NCBI GenBank assembly: GCA_041481485.1
Contig: JBGPBY010000368.1
Coordinates: 1 to 7,456, forward strand
Length of the DNA: 7,456 nt
Source of the DNA: JBGPBY01 sp041481485
GTDB taxonomy: Bacteria > Acidobacteriota > Terriglobia > 20CM-2-55-15
Reading direction: 5' to 3'
Shown: positions 5,169 through 7,456 of the stretch, in pieces
Layout: every line of letters starts with the position of its first letter
How positions within the stretch are numbered: position 1 is the first letter of the stretch
Made by a program: the position numbers and the translations under genes
The notes under the pieces: model-generated
The model's input: only the letters and a program-made list of their open reading frames with translations
Told to the model about the DNA's origin: nothing
The model's database searches: none

Positions 5169-7319
5169 ATGGAGAAACAGATGAAGCTTAACCAATGGCG
5201 GGCCTTTGCGCTGGTGTCGATGGTGCTGCTATCCGCCGTCGCTGTAGGGCAGCAGCGAAATAGTGCAGACATCGATGTTCAATTCAAGGCTGCCTCGCAA
5301 AAAGAAATTCGTGATGGAGACTTGAAGGGGGCGATCGCGGCCTATCAGAAAATTCTCAATAACGCTCGAGCCAACCGCGACGAAAAGGCGAAAGCGCTTT
5401 TGGAAATCGGCCGCCTTTACGAAAAACTCGGCAGTGCCGACGCACAGAAAGCGTATGACCGCGTCGTGAAGGAATTCTCGAGTCAATTGGAAGCGGTCGC
5501 CGAGGCGAGAGAACGTCTGGAAGTCCTGGGCGTTGCCCGTTCGCCAGGTATTCCAACAGCGCAGCTCGTCACTACCGGTGACGATGCGGATAGCGGGGCG
5601 TTCATTTCTCCGGATGGGCGGTTCCTGTCCCGGCCCCACTGGCTGACTGGAGACCTTGCGGTTCGAGACATGTCCACGGGAAAGACTGCGCGCTTGTTTG
5701 CCAAAGCGGGAGCATGGGAGTCGGATGAAGAAATCGATACTGCGCTTATTTCACCCAATGGGAAGCGGATCGCTTTTCTTTTCCGAACAGAGGAAGGAAA
5801 ACATCAGCTGCGAGTCATGCCCAACGAGCCCGGCGCTCATGCCTCAGTGCTCGTCGATAGTCGTGAAGATACCGCCTGGCCCGTCGCATGGTCACCCGAT
5901 AGCCGGTCCATACTCGTCACAGTGGAGAGCCACGATCAAACCTGGCGGTTGGCGTGGATACCCGCGTCCGGTGGGGACATCAAGCCGCTTCAATCGCTGG
6001 GCTGGCGTTTGCGCACTAGTCCGAGCCTCTCACCCGATGGGAGATACATCGCCTATTCTGCGCTTGCCACGAATCCGTCGAAAGCACTGAGTGGCTATGT
6101 ATCGCCGGCTCCTCCGGACTCTGCGGACCAGTACATTTACCTCATTGCGGCCGACGGTTCCCGATTAACCGAACTGGTAAAGGGAAACAGTACTAATGAG
6201 TCCCCTGTCTGGACGCCCGATGGCCGTCACATTCTGTTCGTGAGCAATCGCTCCGGGCAGTTTACGTTGTGGTCCGTGGCAGTGACGGATGGGAAACCGG
6301 AGACCGGCAGCCTTTCACCTGTAATGGCGGACGCCGGAAGAATCTCTCCGATTGGCATGACGCAAGCGGGTTCTTATTACTACGTGAAGGATTCGACACC
6401 GCGTAGTGCAAGCGGCGAACGCATTTATCCCTTTGACCTCTTTACCGCCAAATTGGACGCAAGCGGCAAAATCCAGGGCCGGGCGACCCGGATTCTGGAC
6501 AGCTTCGTCGATTCGAATAAAGATCCCGCACTATCACCGGATGGCAAATCGCTCGCATTCCTGAGACGCCGACCCGGCAATGACAGCAATGTTTTCGATC
6601 AAATCGTGGTGCGTTCAGTCGCAGGCGGAGAAGAGCATGTCTACAACAGAAACGCCCCGGCTGCACCAGTGATGTGGTTTCACGATGGCGCGAGCCTGCT
6701 GATTTTACCGGGGGGACGCCGGCGGCTATTCCGACTTGACCTAAAGACCGGTGAATTTACGGCTCTCGAAAATCTCGCTCAGAGCACTCCGCCGTTCCAA
6801 ATCCGGAGCCTTGCCATTTCCGCGAACGACGATATCGTCTACATGGCATTGCAGAATCCAATGGACCGAATCGGAAGTATCGTCAGTCTTAATCTAAAGA
6901 CAGGAGAGCAAAAGCAGATATGGACCTTGAAGTCCACGGGCTACATTGATGACATCGCACTGAGTCCCGACGGACGCACCCTCGCCATGATTTCCGGTTC
7001 ACACCTGCTTCAAATCGGCGTGGATGGGACCGGCTATCGCGACCTCCAGCCATTTGCTTACGAAGGCATGCTGGCCTGGAGTCCCAGTGGAGAGTACCTG
7101 TTCTTTTTGGGAGCAAACCAGGATGGAGCGGGACAACTGATGCGCTGGAATGCGAAGACCGGCAAGAGCGATCCGACGGGACTCCCCATAACGCAAGTGA
7201 GACACCCGCTCGCCGTAGGCCCGGACGGCGTCACACTCATATTTAGCGACATCACAGATTCGACGGAACTTTGGAGAATCGATAACCTTTCTACCGCGCT
7301 TCGTGGGAACGCTCGATGA
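5169..7319 (+). CDS. Secreted TPR plus PD40/TolB-type beta-propeller protein
   Basis: This encodes a 716-residue exported protein. The signal peptide spans about residues 1-25/27 (basic n-region, core AFALVSMVLLSAVAVG, cleavage near AVA or AVG). Residues 34-121 are TPR-like helices (DGDLKGAIAAYQKILNN, ALLEIGRLYEKLG, AQKAYDRVVKEF), a module that recurs in acidobacterial proteins ahead of propellers. Residues 130-705 are a PD40/WD40-like propeller in which the SPDG-type turn recurs at about 147, 195, 242, 288, 349, 456, 599, 638 and 684, with weaker copies near 503 and 551. That is roughly eleven blade signatures, enough for two six-bladed units or one large propeller. No peptidase or other catalytic domain follows, unlike in dipeptidyl peptidases. 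The ATG at 5169 is chosen because GGAGG (5156-5160) lies 8 nt upstream and a signal peptide follows; the longer open frame back to 4983 would run through the regulator gene. It lies 79 nt after the regulator and is probably co-transcribed. Its role is likely protein or ligand binding in the envelope. Confidence 0.88.
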   Translation: MEKQMKLNQWRAFALVSMVLLSAVAVGQQRNSADIDVQFKAASQKEIRDGDLKGAIAAYQKILNNARANRDEKAKALLEIGRLYEKLGSADAQKAYDRVVKEFSSQLEAVAEARERLEVLGVARSPGIPTAQLVTTGDDADSGAFISPDGRFLSRPHWLTGDLAVRDMSTGKTARLFAKAGAWESDEEIDTALISPNGKRIAFLFRTEEGKHQLRVMPNEPGAHASVLVDSREDTAWPVAWSPDSRSILVTVESHDQTWRLAWIPASGGDIKPLQSLGWRLRTSPSLSPDGRYIAYSALATNPSKALSGYVSPAPPDSADQYIYLIAADGSRLTELVKGNSTNESPVWTPDGRHILFVSNRSGQFTLWSVAVTDGKPETGSLSPVMADAGRISPIGMTQAGSYYYVKDSTPRSASGERIYPFDLFTAKLDASGKIQGRATRILDSFVDSNKDPALSPDGKSLAFLRRRPGNDSNVFDQIVVRSVAGGEEHVYNRNAPAAPVMWFHDGASLLILPGGRRRLFRLDLKTGEFTALENLAQSTPPFQIRSLAISANDDIVYMALQNPMDRIGSIVSLNLKTGEQKQIWTLKSTGYIDDIALSPDGRTLAMISGSHLLQIGVDGTGYRDLQPFAYEGMLAWSPSGEYLFFLGANQDGAGQLMRWNAKTGKSDPTGLPITQVRHPLAVGPDGVTLIFSDITDSTELWRIDNLSTALRGNAR

Positions 7320-7337
7320 AAACAGCTTCACTGTAAC

Positions 7338-7377
7338 CCTCTCGAAAGTCGACGGCACGGCCGTGACTGCCGAGGGG
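7338..7377 (+). terminator. Terminator-like hairpin after the propeller gene
   Basis: An outer stem CCTCTCG (7338-7344) pairs with CGAGGGG (7371-7377), with one G-U pair. Across a 2x2 internal loop, an inner stem AGTC-ACGGC (7347-7356, G7351 bulged) pairs with GCCGT-GACT (7360-7368) around a 3-nt loop. That gives 16 base pairs starting 18 nt after the TGA. No U tract follows, so it is not a classical intrinsic terminator. It may be a weak terminator or an mRNA 3'-end stabiliser. Confidence 0.45.
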
Positions 7378-7407
7378 AGCAACTGTAGGGATGGTCGATC
7401 AAGTGAT

Positions 7408-7456
7408 CCCTCTCCCAACGGGAGAGGGGGCCGCGTAGCGGCCGGTGAGGGGTACC
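7408..7456. repeat. REP-like palindromic intergenic element (cut by window end)
   Basis: Two perfect hairpins lie back to back: CCCTCTCCC (7408-7416) with GGGAGAGGG (7420-7428) around AAC, then GGCCGC (7429-7434) with GCGGCC (7438-7443) around GTA, followed by GGTGAGGGG and the palindrome GGTACC. The layout, a CCCTCTCCC/GGGAGAGGG arm, then a GC-rich hairpin, then GGTGAGGG, resembles dispersed REP-like elements seen between genes in many GC-rich bacteria. The element may extend past the window. It could act as a bidirectional transcription or mRNA-stability barrier, or be a non-autonomous repeat. Confidence 0.6.

Overview
The window carries five protein-coding genes in two divergent groups. 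The organism looks like an Acidobacteriota member or a close relative. This is an inference from the combination of (i) a secreted protein built from carboxypeptidase-regulatory-like beta-sandwich domains, (ii) a SYLF/Ysc84 protein with a signal peptide, and (iii) a secreted protein with N-terminal TPR-like helices followed by a long PD40/TolB-type propeller, a pairing common in that phylum. The moderately GC-rich composition fits. There are no tRNA or rRNA genes, CRISPR arrays, transposases or phage genes.

Left part, minus strand: a 474-residue secreted protein with carboxypeptidase-regulatory-like domains (2315 to 891) is followed after 106 nt by a SYLF-domain protein (784 to 83). They may be co-transcribed, but a plausible sigma70-like promoter lies directly before the SYLF gene. 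Positions 1-82 hold no gene.

Centre: the 171-bp divergent region (2316-2486) has a candidate leftward promoter. Its right half has TGAC words in an 11-bp register (2404, 2415, 2437, with a degenerate TGGG at 2426), overlapping a CCATG-type inverted repeat. Eleven-base direct repeats are the usual target architecture of OmpR/PhoB-family regulators, and such a regulator is encoded just downstream, so autoregulation is a reasonable hypothesis.

Right part, plus strand: a membrane sensor histidine kinase (2487-4415) overlaps an OmpR/PhoB-family response regulator (4412-5089) in a GTGA stop/start overlap. After 79 nt comes a secreted TPR-PD40 propeller protein (5169-7319). The kinase has an unusually large extracytoplasmic region, about 350 residues, with TPR-like helices and then a possible Cache/PAS-like segment. 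The downstream secreted protein also starts with TPR-like helices, so the three genes may form one envelope-sensing unit. That link is inference.

The 3' end has a strong hairpin 18 nt after the last stop codon, then a REP-like palindromic element made of two adjacent perfect hairpins that runs to the end of the window.
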